Origin: Paenibacillus typhae
Lineage (GTDB): Bacteria; Bacillota; Bacilli; Paenibacillales; Paenibacillaceae
Assembly: GCF_900099765.1 (NCBI RefSeq)
Contig: NZ_FNDX01000023.1
Coordinates: 30,023-94,022, forward strand
Direction of reading: 5' to 3'
Length of the DNA: 64,000 bases
The notes below the pieces were generated by a model. That model had not been told where the DNA came from. It was given only the letters and a program-made list of their open reading frames with translations, and searched no databases. Position numbers and translations under genes: made by a program. Below are positions 1 to 9,700 of the stretch, one piece after another (position 1 is the stretch's first letter; each line of letters starts with the position of its first letter).

Positions 1-783
1 TTAACCGGAGTCAAGGTTGGAGTGGATATTACTGTGGAGGAGCTCAGGGAAAATTATGATGCCATAGTGCTCGCAGCCGGAATGGGCTATGTGCCGCCGC
101 TCGGCATTGAAGGCGAGAAGCTTTCCGGTGTTTATGATGCCATAGAGCTGGTTGAAACGACCAAGACGGGGGTTCCGACGCTGGAGCTGATGGGACAGCG
201 CGTCGCCGTAATCGGCGCAGGCAATACCGCCATTGATGCGGCTACCTGCTCGGTGCGGCTCGGAGCCGAGAGTGTCAAAATGGTCTACCGCCGTACCCGG
301 AGTGAGATGACCGCTTATGACTTTGAATATGAATTCGCCAAGCAGGAGGGCGTGGAATTCAACTGGCTGACACTGCCCAAACGGATTGTCGGCGATGCAC
401 TGGGCAATGTGACCGGACTGGAATGCGTCCGGATGAAGCTGACCGGTGAAACAGGCAAGGATGGACGTCTGACGCCGATGCCGGTTGAAGGCTCGGAATT
501 CGTCATGCCGGTTGATGCTGTAGTTATAGCAATCGGACAGAAGCGGCGGATTGACCTGATTGAGTCGCTGGGGCTGGAGCATGACCGGGGCGTGGTGAAG
601 ATTGACCGGAAGACCGGACGGACCTCTGATCCGATGATCTATGCTGCCGGCGATATCGTCTTCGGCTCCGGCAACGGTGAGGCAATGGTTGTATCAGCCG
701 CCCAGCAGGGCAAGGATGCGGCTTATGCCATAGTCAGGCAGTTATCCGGTCTGCAGGACAGTGTAGTGGGTTCTGCGGTTTAA
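1..783 (+). CDS. preT: NAD-dependent dihydropyrimidine dehydrogenase, PreT subunit (5' truncated by window edge)
   Basis: C-terminal 260 residues of a flavoprotein of the glutamate-synthase small-subunit type; the reading frame is open at base 1, so the start lies upstream. Visible parts: a GMGYVPPLGIEGE stretch typical of the pyridine nucleotide-disulphide oxidoreductase fold, a second Rossmann motif VAVIGAGNTAIDAA that binds NAD(P)H, and the C-terminal FAD-binding AAGDIVFGSGNGEAM segment. In the known PreTA enzyme this subunit passes electrons from NADH to PreA, which reduces uracil or thymine. It is followed after 82 bases by preA and then by dihydropyrimidinase, which is what separates it from glutamate synthase small subunit. 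The N-terminal iron-sulfur part is outside the window. Confidence 0.88.
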   Translation, partial: LTGVKVGVDITVEELRENYDAIVLAAGMGYVPPLGIEGEKLSGVYDAIELVETTKTGVPTLELMGQRVAVIGAGNTAIDAATCSVRLGAESVKMVYRRTRSEMTAYDFEYEFAKQEGVEFNWLTLPKRIVGDALGNVTGLECVRMKLTGETGKDGRLTPMPVEGSEFVMPVDAVVIAIGQKRRIDLIESLGLEHDRGVVKIDRKTGRTSDPMIYAAGDIVFGSGNGEAMVVSAAQQGKDAAYAIVRQLSGLQDSVVGSAV

Positions 784-865
784 CCGCTGCCTCGCAGACA
801 GACAGGAATATGCAACGCAGCCCGGCGGGTATCCCCGGACTACATATGACAGGGAGGGAACAACT

Positions 866-2155
866 ATGGCAGATCTGCGAATTGATCTTGCAGGAATTCA
901 ATCACCCAATCCGTTCTGGCTGGCTTCCGCGCCGCCTACCAATACAGGCTATCAGGTGCAGCGGGCCTTCGAGGCCGGCTGGGGCGGCGCCGTCTGGAAG
1001 ACGCTGGGCGATCCGATCATTAACACCTCGTCGCGTTTTGCGGCAGTTCATTTCAACGGGCAGCGCGTAGCAGGCTTCAACAATATTGAGCTGATCACGG
1101 ACCGGCCGCTGGAGGTAAACCTGAAGGAAATTTACGAAACGAAAAAGAAATTTCCCGGCCATGCGGTGATTGCCTCCTTGATGGTAGAGCCCAAGCGGGA
1201 GAAATGGCATGAGATCGTCAAGCGGGTGGAGGATGTCGGGGTTGACGGGCTGGAGCTGAACTTCGGCTGCCCGCACGGGATGGCTGAGCGCGGAATGGGT
1301 GCTGCTTCAGGCCAGCAGCCTGATCTCGTACAGGCACAGACGACCTGGGTCAAGGAAGTGGCGACCACACCGGTAATTGTCAAGCTCACTCCTAATATCA
1401 CTGACATTACCGTTGTTGCCCGCCATGCGGCCAAAGGCGGCGCAGATGCAATCAGCCTGATCAATACGATTAACAGCCTGGCGGGAGTGGATATTCACAG
1501 CTGGAACACCATTCCGCATGTTGGCGGACAAGGTGCACACGGCGGTTACTGCGGACCTGCTGTCAAGCCGATTGCCCTGAGCATGGTGGCTGAATGTGCG
1601 CGTGACCGCGGGGTCGGCATTCCGATCTCAGGAATCGGCGGCATCTCCACCTGGCAGGACGTAGTTGAGTTCATGCTGATGGGGGCGACCGGCATCCAGG
1701 TCTGTACGGCGGTCATGCATCACGGCTTCCGGATCGTTGAAGAGATGATAGACGGCTTGAATAACTATCTGGATGACAAAGGGCTCGCTTCGGTAACAGA
1801 GCTGATCGGCAAATCGGTGCCGAAATACTCCAACTGGGGTGACCTCGATCTGAATTACAAAGTCGTTGCACGGATCAACGAAGACAACTGCATTAACTGC
1901 AACAAGTGCCACATTGCCTGCGAAGATGCTTCTCATCAATGTATTGATATGCTCACGAATGCTGACGGCAAGGCGGTTCTGCAGGTGCGTGAGGAAGACT
2001 GTGTAGGCTGCAACCTGTGCTCCATTGTCTGCCCGGCTGACGGCGCAATTGATATGATCGCGCTGGACAGCGGGGCGGCGCCGATGACCTGGAACCAGCG
2101 GCAGCAGGTAATCAGCACCCTGAACGGCTCATATTCAGAAGCGGAGGTGGTTTAA
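866..2155 (+). CDS. preA: NAD-dependent dihydropyrimidine dehydrogenase, PreA subunit
   Basis: 429 residues, the usual PreA length. The N-terminal part (about 1-320) is the FMN TIM barrel of the dihydroorotate/dihydropyrimidine dehydrogenase family; NFGCPHGMAERGMG carries the conserved active-site loop. Two 4Fe-4S ferredoxin motifs follow, starting at Cys342 (CINCNKC) and Cys379 (CVGCNLC). The enzyme reduces uracil and thymine to the 5,6-dihydro forms in the cytoplasm, the first step of reductive pyrimidine breakdown. The ATG at 866 follows AGGGAGGGAACAACT, a good ribosome binding site. The next gene starts one base after the stop, so the two are surely co-translated. Confidence 0.95.
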   Translation: MADLRIDLAGIQSPNPFWLASAPPTNTGYQVQRAFEAGWGGAVWKTLGDPIINTSSRFAAVHFNGQRVAGFNNIELITDRPLEVNLKEIYETKKKFPGHAVIASLMVEPKREKWHEIVKRVEDVGVDGLELNFGCPHGMAERGMGAASGQQPDLVQAQTTWVKEVATTPVIVKLTPNITDITVVARHAAKGGADAISLINTINSLAGVDIHSWNTIPHVGGQGAHGGYCGPAVKPIALSMVAECARDRGVGIPISGIGGISTWQDVVEFMLMGATGIQVCTAVMHHGFRIVEEMIDGLNNYLDDKGLASVTELIGKSVPKYSNWGDLDLNYKVVARINEDNCINCNKCHIACEDASHQCIDMLTNADGKAVLQVREEDCVGCNLCSIVCPADGAIDMIALDSGAAPMTWNQRQQVISTLNGSYSEAEVV

Positions 2156-2156
2156 G

Positions 2157-3584
2157 ATGGCCAAAATCATCAAGAACGGAACTATCGTCACTGCTGCAGA
2201 CACGTATACTGGGGATGTCCTGATTGAAAACGGGATTGTAACCGGAATTGGACTGAATCTGGAGGTGCCGGGCGCTGAAATTGTGGATGCCTCCGGCTGC
2301 TATGTGTTCCCGGGAGGGATAGATCCGCACACCCACCTGGATATGCCTTTTGGCGGAACGGTCACCGCCGATGACTTCGAGAGCGGGACGATCGCCGCTG
2401 CCTACGGCGGTACGACAACCGTAATTGACTTCTGCCTCACCACCAAAGGCCAGCCGCTGCAGAGCGCTGTGGATACATGGCATAACAAATCACAGGGCAA
2501 AGCTGTGATTGACTACAGCTTCCACCTGATGGTGTCCGAGTTAAATGACCGGGTGCTCGGCGAGCTGCCACAGATTATCGAACAAGAGGGCATCACTTCA
2601 CTGAAGGTATTCATGGCTTACAAGAATACTTTCCAGGCTGATGACGGCGTATTGTACAAAACACTGCAGGCCGCCAAGCGGGAGGGTGCGCTTGTTATGG
2701 TTCATGCCGAGAACGGGGATGTGATTGAATATCTGGTGGAGCAGGCGCTGGCAGCCGGCAATACAGACCCGATCTATCATGCTCTGACCCGGCCGCCGGA
2801 GCTCGAAGGTGAAGCTACCGGCCGGGCTGCTTATCTGACCGAGTTGACTGATTCGCAGCTTTACGTGGTTCATGTCACTTGTGCTGAAGCGGTATGGAAG
2901 ATTGCCGAGGCCCGTAAGAAAGGGCTGCGTGTCTACGGCGAGACCTGCCCGCAGTATCTTGTGCTGGATCAGACTGCGCTTGAGAAGCCGGACTTTGAGG
3001 GCGCCAAGTACGTATGGTCACCGCCGCTGCGCGAGCAGTGGAATCAGGATGTGCTGTGGGATGCGCTGTGGAACGGTTCGCTGCAGACCATCGGCTCCGA
3101 CCAGTGTTCCTTTGATTTCAAGGGGCAGAAGGATCTGGGACGCGGTGATTTCTCCAAAATCCCGAACGGCGGACCGACCATCGAGGACCGCTTCAGCCTG
3201 CTGTACTCCGAGGGTGTGCAGAAAGGCCGCATCTCATTGAACAAGTTCGTTGATATCATCTCTACCTCAAGCGCCAGGCTGTTCGGCCTTTTCCCGCAGA
3301 AGGGAACGATCGCCATCGGCAGTGATGCCGATATTGTCATCTTTGATCCTTCCGTTGAAAGAACTCTTTCGGCTGCAACCCATCACATGAACGTCGATTA
3401 TAATGCGTTTGAAGGCTTTGAGATCAAGGGCGAACCGGTATCAGTGTTAAGCCGCGGCGAGTTTGTCATCCGTGACAAGCAGTTCGTCGGGCAGGCGGGG
3501 GCAGGTCAGTACCTGCGCCGCAAACGGTTCGAGGCGGAGACGGCATTTCCCGCCAAAGCGGAGATCAGCGGAGGAGTGGTGTGA
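2157..3584 (+). CDS. hydA: Dihydropyrimidinase / D-hydantoinase
   Basis: 475 residues, cyclic amidohydrolase of the urease superfamily. It hydrolyses the ring of dihydrouracil or dihydrothymine to the N-carbamoyl beta-amino acid, following PreTA in the pathway. All metal ligands expected for the family are visible: His58 and His60 in DPHTHLD, Lys150 (carboxylated lysine) in SLKVFMAYK, His183 in VHAENGD, His239 in VHVTCAEA and Asp315 in GSDQCSFD. The ATG at 2157 follows the preA stop closely, with GGAGGTGG upstream inside preA. A beta-ureidopropionase, the third pathway step, is not in this window. Confidence 0.95.
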   Translation: MAKIIKNGTIVTAADTYTGDVLIENGIVTGIGLNLEVPGAEIVDASGCYVFPGGIDPHTHLDMPFGGTVTADDFESGTIAAAYGGTTTVIDFCLTTKGQPLQSAVDTWHNKSQGKAVIDYSFHLMVSELNDRVLGELPQIIEQEGITSLKVFMAYKNTFQADDGVLYKTLQAAKREGALVMVHAENGDVIEYLVEQALAAGNTDPIYHALTRPPELEGEATGRAAYLTELTDSQLYVVHVTCAEAVWKIAEARKKGLRVYGETCPQYLVLDQTALEKPDFEGAKYVWSPPLREQWNQDVLWDALWNGSLQTIGSDQCSFDFKGQKDLGRGDFSKIPNGGPTIEDRFSLLYSEGVQKGRISLNKFVDIISTSSARLFGLFPQKGTIAIGSDADIVIFDPSVERTLSAATHHMNVDYNAFEGFEIKGEPVSVLSRGEFVIRDKQFVGQAGAGQYLRRKRFEAETAFPAKAEISGGVV

Positions 3585-3585
3585 T

Positions 3586-3825
3586 ATGTCAGCATTTGCG
3601 GAGTTTGACAAGGAGCGGCAGGCTGTTGATAAGCTGCTGCAGCAGGGTTATGGAATAGTAAATATCAAAGAGGATCTGGACGGTGCCGAGGTAACATTTA
3701 TCCGCAGTGGTTCAGACGGTGACCCGGTAAAGCTGCTGCTGCTGACGGCGGATGCGCGCAAGCATGTGACTACAGCCGTTTTTGCCGGGATCAGGCCGGC
3801 AGCGCCGGTTGAAGCTTCTATTTAA
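3586..3825 (+). CDS. Small conserved-looking protein at the end of the pyrimidine operon, function unknown
   Basis: 79 residues, not recognised. The ATG at 3586 lies two bases after the hydA stop with GGAGGAGTG as ribosome binding site, so it reads as the fourth gene of the pyrimidine operon; a longer frame opens upstream inside hydA but has no signal. The chain begins with a charged amphipathic helix (EFDKERQAVDKLLQQGY) followed by short beta-like segments (VNIKEDLDGAEVTFI, KLLLLTADARKHVTTAVF). No signal peptide, membrane segment or cysteine. A small alpha/beta accessory or regulatory role in pyrimidine use is inferred from position only. An intrinsic terminator follows directly. Confidence 0.8.
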   Translation: MSAFAEFDKERQAVDKLLQQGYGIVNIKEDLDGAEVTFIRSGSDGDPVKLLLLTADARKHVTTAVFAGIRPAAPVEASI

Positions 3826-3847
3826 TATATGAATTAGAAGCTGGCAG

Positions 3848-3894
3848 ACTGCCGGTTGCCGGCGTACCCAGGTACGGATGGAACCGGCAGTTTT
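3848..3894 (+). terminator. Intrinsic terminator of the preTA-hydA operon
   Basis: Perfect 9-bp stem CTGCCGGTT (3849-3857) with AACCGGCAG (3882-3890), an inner GTACC/GGTAC pairing in the loop, followed by TTTT. Confidence 0.8.
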
Positions 3895-3927
3895 GATATG
3901 GGTTTGTGTATTAAAGACATGTTCAGG

Positions 3928-4434
3928 TTAATATAATTGCTCTTCGTACTCTTGCCGCAGGATTGACATAATCACCATGGAGTCGAAGGTATCTCCGCGT
4001 TTTACCGCTTCCCGCAGCACTCCCTCCACTTTAAAACCAGCTGTCTCATACACATGCCGTGCTCTCAGGTTGAAATCTTTTACATCCAGCCAAAGCCGGT
4101 GTGTCTTGGTGTTCCTGAAGATCCATTCCCGGATCATGCAGACTGCTGCAGTGCCGTATCCGCGGCCTTTCGTATGAAGGACAATCCGCAGAAGACATGT
4201 GCACAGATTGGGGTCCTGCAGTCCTGTGACAATAATGTAGCCTGCCGGCTGGCCGATTTTATCCTGAATAATCAGATGCAGGACATCTTCATCAGAGATG
4301 GCCGCAGCATGCTTCTCCCTGCTCCATTGCCCAACATAACGGCAGTTGTGCTCGTCCTGCTCGGCGGTCAGTACGAAGTCGAGATCCTGCAGCGCAGTCG
4401 GCCGCAGATCTATATTTTGTGAAGTGATAAGCAT
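3928..4434 (-). CDS. GNAT family N-acetyltransferase (RimJ/RimL-like)
   Basis: 168 residues. GNAT fold: N-terminal strand IDLRPTALQDLDFVLTAEQ, acetyl-CoA pyrophosphate-binding loop TKGRGYGTAAV near residue 105, then LDVKDFNLRARHVYETAGFKVEG, the usual C-terminal signature of the RimJ/RimL group that acetylates N-terminal amines of proteins or small amines. Start at 4434 chosen because AAGGAGAGAGG precedes it by six bases; the frame stays open further upstream but without a signal. Transcribed towards the pyrimidine operon (convergent). Substrate cannot be read from sequence. Confidence 0.85.
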   Translation of the reverse strand: MLITSQNIDLRPTALQDLDFVLTAEQDEHNCRYVGQWSREKHAAAISDEDVLHLIIQDKIGQPAGYIIVTGLQDPNLCTCLLRIVLHTKGRGYGTAAVCMIREWIFRNTKTHRLWLDVKDFNLRARHVYETAGFKVEGVLREAVKRGDTFDSMVIMSILRQEYEEQLY

Positions 4435-4513
4435 CCTTACCTCTCTCCTTATATATGAATAAGCTCGAAATATAAGAACACAGTACATGAGATTGGCGGA
4501 AATGCCAATACAC

Positions 4514-4562
4514 AAACAGGCTTTTCCCGCGTCCGGTGCCAAGAACGTAGAAAAGCCTGTTT
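4514..4562 (-). terminator. Hairpin after the cohesin-like gene, possible terminator
   Basis: Perfect 13-bp inverted repeat AAACAGGCTTTTC (4514-4526) / GAAAAGCCTGTTT (4550-4562) with a 23-base loop, between two minus-strand genes. The T run after the stem is short, so termination may be weak. Confidence 0.5.
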
Positions 4563-4604
4563 CATCATGAGAAGGTTTGGTTAATTATATTAAATATACC
4601 GGGT

Positions 4605-4637
4605 TCGATATATGATCGATATACATTCGATATACAT
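4605..4637. repeat. Three tandem 11-bp repeats
   Basis: TCGATATATGA, TCGATATACAT, TCGATATACAT in direct succession, an AT-rich run about one helical turn per unit, about 170 bases upstream of the GNAT start and 18 bases from the stop of the gene at 4655. Confidence 0.7.
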
Positions 4638-4654
4638 AAGATCTAATTGCAATA

Positions 4655-5335
4655 TTAGGCTAAGCGGTGGGCATTAACGTTAGGACCCATGGAGTATACG
4701 GAGACCTGAGGAGTCGGAATAATGGCTACGGGTTCGGAAGTATGTACGGTGATGTCAGGAGAATAGAGGTAAACACTGTTGCCGGCTTCGGATGTTCTGA
4801 TCCGGGTGAATTCATTAGCCAGGCTGATTGTTGAGGCGGATGCCAGTGTATGCTCCTTTACCCGGAGCTTGAAAGTGACCAGTGTCTGGTCGACAGCCGG
4901 GATTTGGGTGTGCTTCGAGTTGGTTTCAACCTGGATGTCGATGCCGCGCATCGTCGAGTTCATTCCGAAATAAATACCGCCGTCGACGGGATTCATGAAA
5001 TTAAACTGAAATATATTACTGACCTCGTTGCCCGGGGTGAAAGCGGAATCGCTATAGGCTGATTGTACGAGATATTCCGAGTTATCAAAAACTTCACTGT
5101 CATATTGTACTGTAAAATTCATGTAGCTGTAGCCGTGATCATTAGAAGCGAAATTCCGCAGGTTCACGAGCACAGTGACTTCATCTCCCGGCGCATAGGC
5201 AGGCTGATCAGTTGTAACCTCGACAGTCATAGCAGGCGGCGTATTGTCTATAGTGACCTCGCGCATCATGGAGAACATAAGGGTAAGGAAATTGGTTCCT
5301 TTAAAATATTTTTTTAAGCCTGTCCATCCGTTCAT
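4655..5335 (-). CDS. Cohesin-like / CBM-type beta-sandwich protein, function unknown
   Basis: 226 residues. From about residue 35 the sequence looks like a cohesin-type or invasin-like beta sandwich: MTVEVTTDQPAYAPGDEVTV, YMNFTVQYDSEVF, IFQFNFMNPVDGGIYFG, VDQTLVTFKLRVKE. Such folds in Firmicutes mediate protein or carbohydrate contacts outside the cell, but no cleavable signal peptide is visible here; the N-terminus MNGWTGLKKYFKGTNFLTLMFSMM is only weakly hydrophobic, so the site of action is unclear. Start at 5335 is set by GGAGG eight bases upstream; the frame runs open back into the neighbouring regulator gene but that part is spurious. It follows the two-component pair on the same strand behind its own terminator gap. 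Confidence 0.72.
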   Translation of the reverse strand: MNGWTGLKKYFKGTNFLTLMFSMMREVTIDNTPPAMTVEVTTDQPAYAPGDEVTVLVNLRNFASNDHGYSYMNFTVQYDSEVFDNSEYLVQSAYSDSAFTPGNEVSNIFQFNFMNPVDGGIYFGMNSTMRGIDIQVETNSKHTQIPAVDQTLVTFKLRVKEHTLASASTISLANEFTRIRTSEAGNSVYLYSPDITVHTSEPVAIIPTPQVSVYSMGPNVNAHRLA

Positions 5336-5490
5336 TGTAACAACCTCCATATACTCGTTTGATACTATACGGTGTGTAATCGTTGCTGTGTACATCAATG
5401 GTACTATTTGCCACTGATAAAACACTGATAAAAAGTCGAAGTGTGACGGAAAAAATCGAAATGAGAGCGCTTTATTACGGAAAATAGCGA

Positions 5491-5528
5491 AAAAAATAAC
5501 CTGGCAGGCTGCTGCCGGGTTATTTTTT
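5491..5528 (-). terminator. Intrinsic terminator of the kinase-regulator operon
   Basis: AAAAATAACC-T-GGCAG / CTGCC-G-GGTTATTTTT stem with a short loop and A and T runs on both sides; works in either direction and lies 70 bases after the response regulator stop. Confidence 0.85.
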
Positions 5529-5597
5529 TGTTGCTTATATATCTCCAAATTCACTTTACCGCATCCTGCTGCGGCCGATCTGCCTGATTGTGAAAGA

Positions 5598-6692
5598 TTA
5601 GGTTCCGAGACGCTTATATGCTTCAAGGAACCACTCCGGGAGCTCCCCGCCCATTTCGTTCCTGTAGGATTCACGGAACTGGGTGAAGCGCCGCTGGGCG
5701 CGTAAAGGCTTGCCGATTTCGTAATAGAGCGAGATGATCTGCAGGGCATAGCTTTCCTCCAGCGGTTCAAGCTCGGCCAGGCGCAGGGCATATTCCTCTG
5801 CCTCATATTGGCGTCCTGTCTGGATAAGCCCGAGTGTCAGCTGCTCCAGCAGCTTCAGATACAGCTGGCGGTATTTGTCCCTGGCCGAATAAATCCACAG
5901 GCTGTCCAGAGACTGCAGCAGCTCGCCCGTATAAAGAGAGGAGGCATCCCGCATACGCTCCAGATCGTTATCCTGCAGCGCTGCAAGAGCTGCTTCCTGA
6001 AACCGTTCCGCATCTCCTTCGATGCCCTTGGCTTCCAGCCGGTAATTTTCCCGGTCCGAGGTCAGCTCGATGTTGTCGCCCAGATCGGCATTTTTTAAGG
6101 TTTTGCGGATCTGATAGATGGTGGTATGCAGATACTGCTTGCCTTTCTCATAATTCCACTGCGGAAAAACATCGTTCAGGATGACACTGACGCTGCCTTG
6201 CCTATGTATCCACAGATAAGCGAATAATTCCTCTGCCTTGTGCGTGCTCCACTTAACAACGCCAAGGGGCCCGGTTAAGGTATGGCCGCCCAGGTACTGA
6301 AAGCTTGCGCTCGCGCTTGGGGCCCCCGGCTGTCCGGACTGTGCCCGCCTGGACAGAAACTTGGACCAGGCTTTGCGCAGGCGGGGCGGGTCTACAGGCT
6401 TCAGCAGATAATCCGCCGCCGAGAGGTCGAAGGCTTCCACAGCATAGCTGCGGTAGGCAGTCACGAATACGATCTCCGTATCCGGTGAGAACGGCAGCAG
6501 ATTCTCTGCAAAGGCAAGCCCGGACAGCTCGGGCATTTGAATATCCAGAAAGATCAGATCCGGCTTCTGCTCGGCGGCGGCCGTGAAGGCCTCCCGGGGA
6601 TTATCAAAGACATGGATTGAAGCAATGTTCTCACATTGCTGCAGCAGCTCGCGCATCTGTTCCAGCGCCGGCCATTCATCATCTACAACCAT
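5598..6692 (-). CDS. Response regulator with OmpR-like winged helix and BTAD domain (SARP-like)
   Basis: 364 residues from the first ATG. Receiver domain about 1-110: acidic pair DDE at 4-6, phosphoacceptor Asp50 in FLDIQMPE, Thr in FVTAY, Lys in LLKPVD. A winged-helix DNA-binding domain (about 135-220) and a bacterial transcriptional activation domain of TPR-like helices (about 230-364) follow. From the ATG the first receiver strand is clipped. In-frame codons upstream add L-N-Y-S-V, placing the Asp pair at 9-10 as usual, and a CTG at 6707 overlaps the kinase stop as CTGA with GAGG four bases before it, so the true start may be CTG 6707. Regulated by the kinase encoded just upstream on the same strand. 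Confidence 0.9.
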   Translation of the reverse strand: MVVDDEWPALEQMRELLQQCENIASIHVFDNPREAFTAAAEQKPDLIFLDIQMPELSGLAFAENLLPFSPDTEIVFVTAYRSYAVEAFDLSAADYLLKPVDPPRLRKAWSKFLSRRAQSGQPGAPSASASFQYLGGHTLTGPLGVVKWSTHKAEELFAYLWIHRQGSVSVILNDVFPQWNYEKGKQYLHTTIYQIRKTLKNADLGDNIELTSDRENYRLEAKGIEGDAERFQEAALAALQDNDLERMRDASSLYTGELLQSLDSLWIYSARDKYRQLYLKLLEQLTLGLIQTGRQYEAEEYALRLAELEPLEESYALQIISLYYEIGKPLRAQRRFTQFRESYRNEMGGELPEWFLEAYKRLGT

Positions 6693-6703
6693 TACAGAAT
6701 AAT

Positions 6704-9700
6704 TCAGGAGACCTCATCCTTCCACGGTATTCTTATAAGTACTTCAATTCCCCCGTCCTGGCCGCGGGTAAGCAGCAGCGGGTGGCCGAATTGCTTCAGC
6801 AGCCTGCGGTTAATATTTTTAAGCCCGATCCCTGTTCCCTGACGCGGCGAAGAACGGTAGTCGTCCTGCATCCAGTAAGCCAGCTGCTCGTCGCTCATGC
6901 CCTTGCCGTTATCGGCGACGGTAATCACAATATTTCCGCCCTGCCGGCTGGTGGTAAGGACCAGGGTGCCCCCTCCTATTTTCTCCATTAGCCCGTGGCG
7001 GACAGCGTTTTCGACAATCGGCTGAACGATCAGCGGGGGCAGCATGAATTCAGAGACCTCGATATTGTACTGCACACTCAGCCGCTTGCCGAAACGGGCC
7101 TGCTCCAGCGACAGGTAGGCTTCAATCAGCTCCAGCTCCTTCTCGAAGGGGATCGCCGTTTCCTGGTTGCTGAAATCAAAGCTTCCCCTTAAAAAGTGGC
7201 TGAGATCGTACAGCAGCTGCCTCGTTTTCTCATTGTCCCTTGTACTCATCCAGATGATCGTGTTAATGGCGTTATAAAGGAAGTGGGGCTTGATCTGGGC
7301 ACGCAGCATGGCTATTTCCGAACTGAGCCGCTCGGCGACCGACCTTCTCAGATCAACCAGAGTTTTGACACGTCCCTTCAAATCGCTCCAGGCATAGGGT
7401 TTATGGATAAAATCGTTGGCTCCGGCCCGGAAGGCTGACTCGTTAAAATGGAGCTGCTGTCCGGCGGTGGCCATGAGAACAGGCAGATCCAGCGGGCTGA
7501 AGGTTTTGCGGATGATTCTGCAAAGCTCCAGCCCCGACATTTCCGGCATCATGACATCAATGATGCAGAGGTCGAAATTGCGGTCCTCCGCCAGAAGGGC
7601 AAGCGCCTCTTTGCCGCTGCGGATACTGGTGATCGTATAGTTCTCCAGTGACAGCAGGTTGGTTAGCGCCTTGAGGTTGGCATAATCATCATCTACTATC
7701 AGGATACGCGGGGAATCCCCGCCGGCTTCGCCTCCCCCGTTATATTGCGGCAGCGGGATGGCGGGGTACTTCCAGTCATCCTCAAAAGCTTCCGGAGGCG
7801 GCTTTACCGGTGTAAGCAGCAGCTCGCGGCTTTCGGGCTCTGCTGTTGCCGGCGCAGGCTGGCTGACAGGAATGGCAAAGGTAAAGGTGCTTCCCCGTCC
7901 GGGCGCAGATTTGACCTTAATGCTGCCTCCGTGCAGCTCGACAAGCTTGCGGGTGATGGCCAGACCCAGGCCGAGCCCGCCGCTCTCCAGCGAGTCCGCT
8001 TCATTGACCTGCTCATAGTCGCGGAATATACTCTCCAGACGCTCCGGGGGGATTCCTCTGCCCGTATCGGTCACGGAGATGGAGATGACATCCTCCCGCC
8101 GCTCCGCTTCGAATACCACGCTGCCGCGGTCAGTGAATTTGAGGGCGTTGTCGAGCAGGTTGTACAGGATCTGCATTAGCCGGTGCTCGTCTGCCTCAAT
8201 CTGATAGACCCCCGGCGGGATGCGGTTCTTGATTCGGATATCCTCCTTGATATTCAGGAACTGGAACACCTCAATCACGATATTGGCGATTCCCTGAATG
8301 TCGACCTGCTTCCAGTGGAGTGTGATCCGCTCCCGCTTGATCTGCTCATAATCGAGGATATCTCTGACCATGAACGCCAGCCGTCTGCCGGTACCGAGAA
8401 TCAGGCGCATATCCTCGCGCTGTGAGGAGCTGAGTGACCCTCCGCTGCCTTCGTAGAGAGATAATGAAATGTTGATAATGGCATTCAGCGGTGTCCGCAG
8501 CTCATTGGAGGTTTTCAGCAGGAATTCATCCTTGTCCCTGTCCTTTCGGGCAAGCTGGTGGGACAGCTGCTTGATAGTCTCATAGGCATGGGCATGCCGC
8601 GCGGAGAGAAACAGGCCCTCAGCCAGTATGAAAATGGGGCCGGAAACCGGCGGTATGGAATAGAAGCCTGTGCCCAGCACCAGGTTACTGGTCAGCGAGA
8701 GTGTAAATATAATGGCGGCGATTGCACCGATCAGCAAATAAAAGGAGCCGATTTCTTTCTTAAGTACAGCGCGGAGCATCACATAAAAGGTATAGATTAT
8801 TGATATTAAGCTGAAGATTAGCAATATACTGGACGCCCGTGAGTAAAGCCGGATTGAGCTTACGAGTGTCAGGAGAAAGAACCCGATAGAGTAGGTGAAC
8901 GTAATCCGCTGGAATATCCTTGAATACAGGGCAGGGAACAAAGTGTAGGTATAGCCGGCAACAAAGGAGAAGCCGATTACGCCAGATATCAGCTGCAGTT
9001 TGCTGAACCACTCATATGAGATAGAAGGAGACAGGTCAAACAGCAGCTTTTCGCTGTGGGTGAGCATATATAAGACAATCGTAAAGCAGTACATCGCCAG
9101 CTGGAACGATGAGTAGTCCTCTTTACGCTGCAATCCCTGACCCAGGAAATAGACGCTGATAAAAGCGAAGCCGGCCACAAGCATCATATCGTAGACGCTG
9201 TTCCGCTTGTCCAGTGCCTGAACAGCCTCCGGCGTTCCGATCCGGATGGATTCAGCGATTCCGCCGCTGTCGTAAGTGAAGTTGGAGGCATGGATAACAA
9301 TTTCAGCACGCCCGCTAACGCTCGGAGAGGTGACTGAATAGGGCTGATTGCGGGGCTCCGTGGTGTTCAGTGTCTGTCCCGGAATGCCGCTGCCTCCCGA
9401 CGGCTTGCCGTTTATAAAGAGCTGGCTGGCATTGCGGATATTGTTCACCTTGAGCGCAAAGGATTCGTTGTCCGCCGGCAGCAGCAGTTGCAGGCGGTAG
9501 GTGGCAAAGCCATAGCGGCCGTAATCCCTTTGCGTCCATGTCTTCCAGCTTCCCGGCACAGAAATGTAGCTTATACCTTCTGCCCGGCTGGTGTTTGCAG
9601 GATCAAGCAGCTGATTCCAGTAAAACTCCCACTTGCCGTCCAGCGTAAAGGTTGAATCTTTATCAAAAGTGCAGGCGGACAAATCAATCATGCCGGGCTT

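Noticed and set aside
5459..5475. Catabolite-response element (TGAGAGCGCTTTAT)
   Set aside because: Two mismatches in the invariant ends and no carbon-use gene directly downstream.
8558..8803. Many open frames antisense to real genes (for example inside the hybrid kinase)
   Set aside because: Frame follows the GC-rich third-position shadow of the real gene and lacks ribosome binding sites and recognisable domains.
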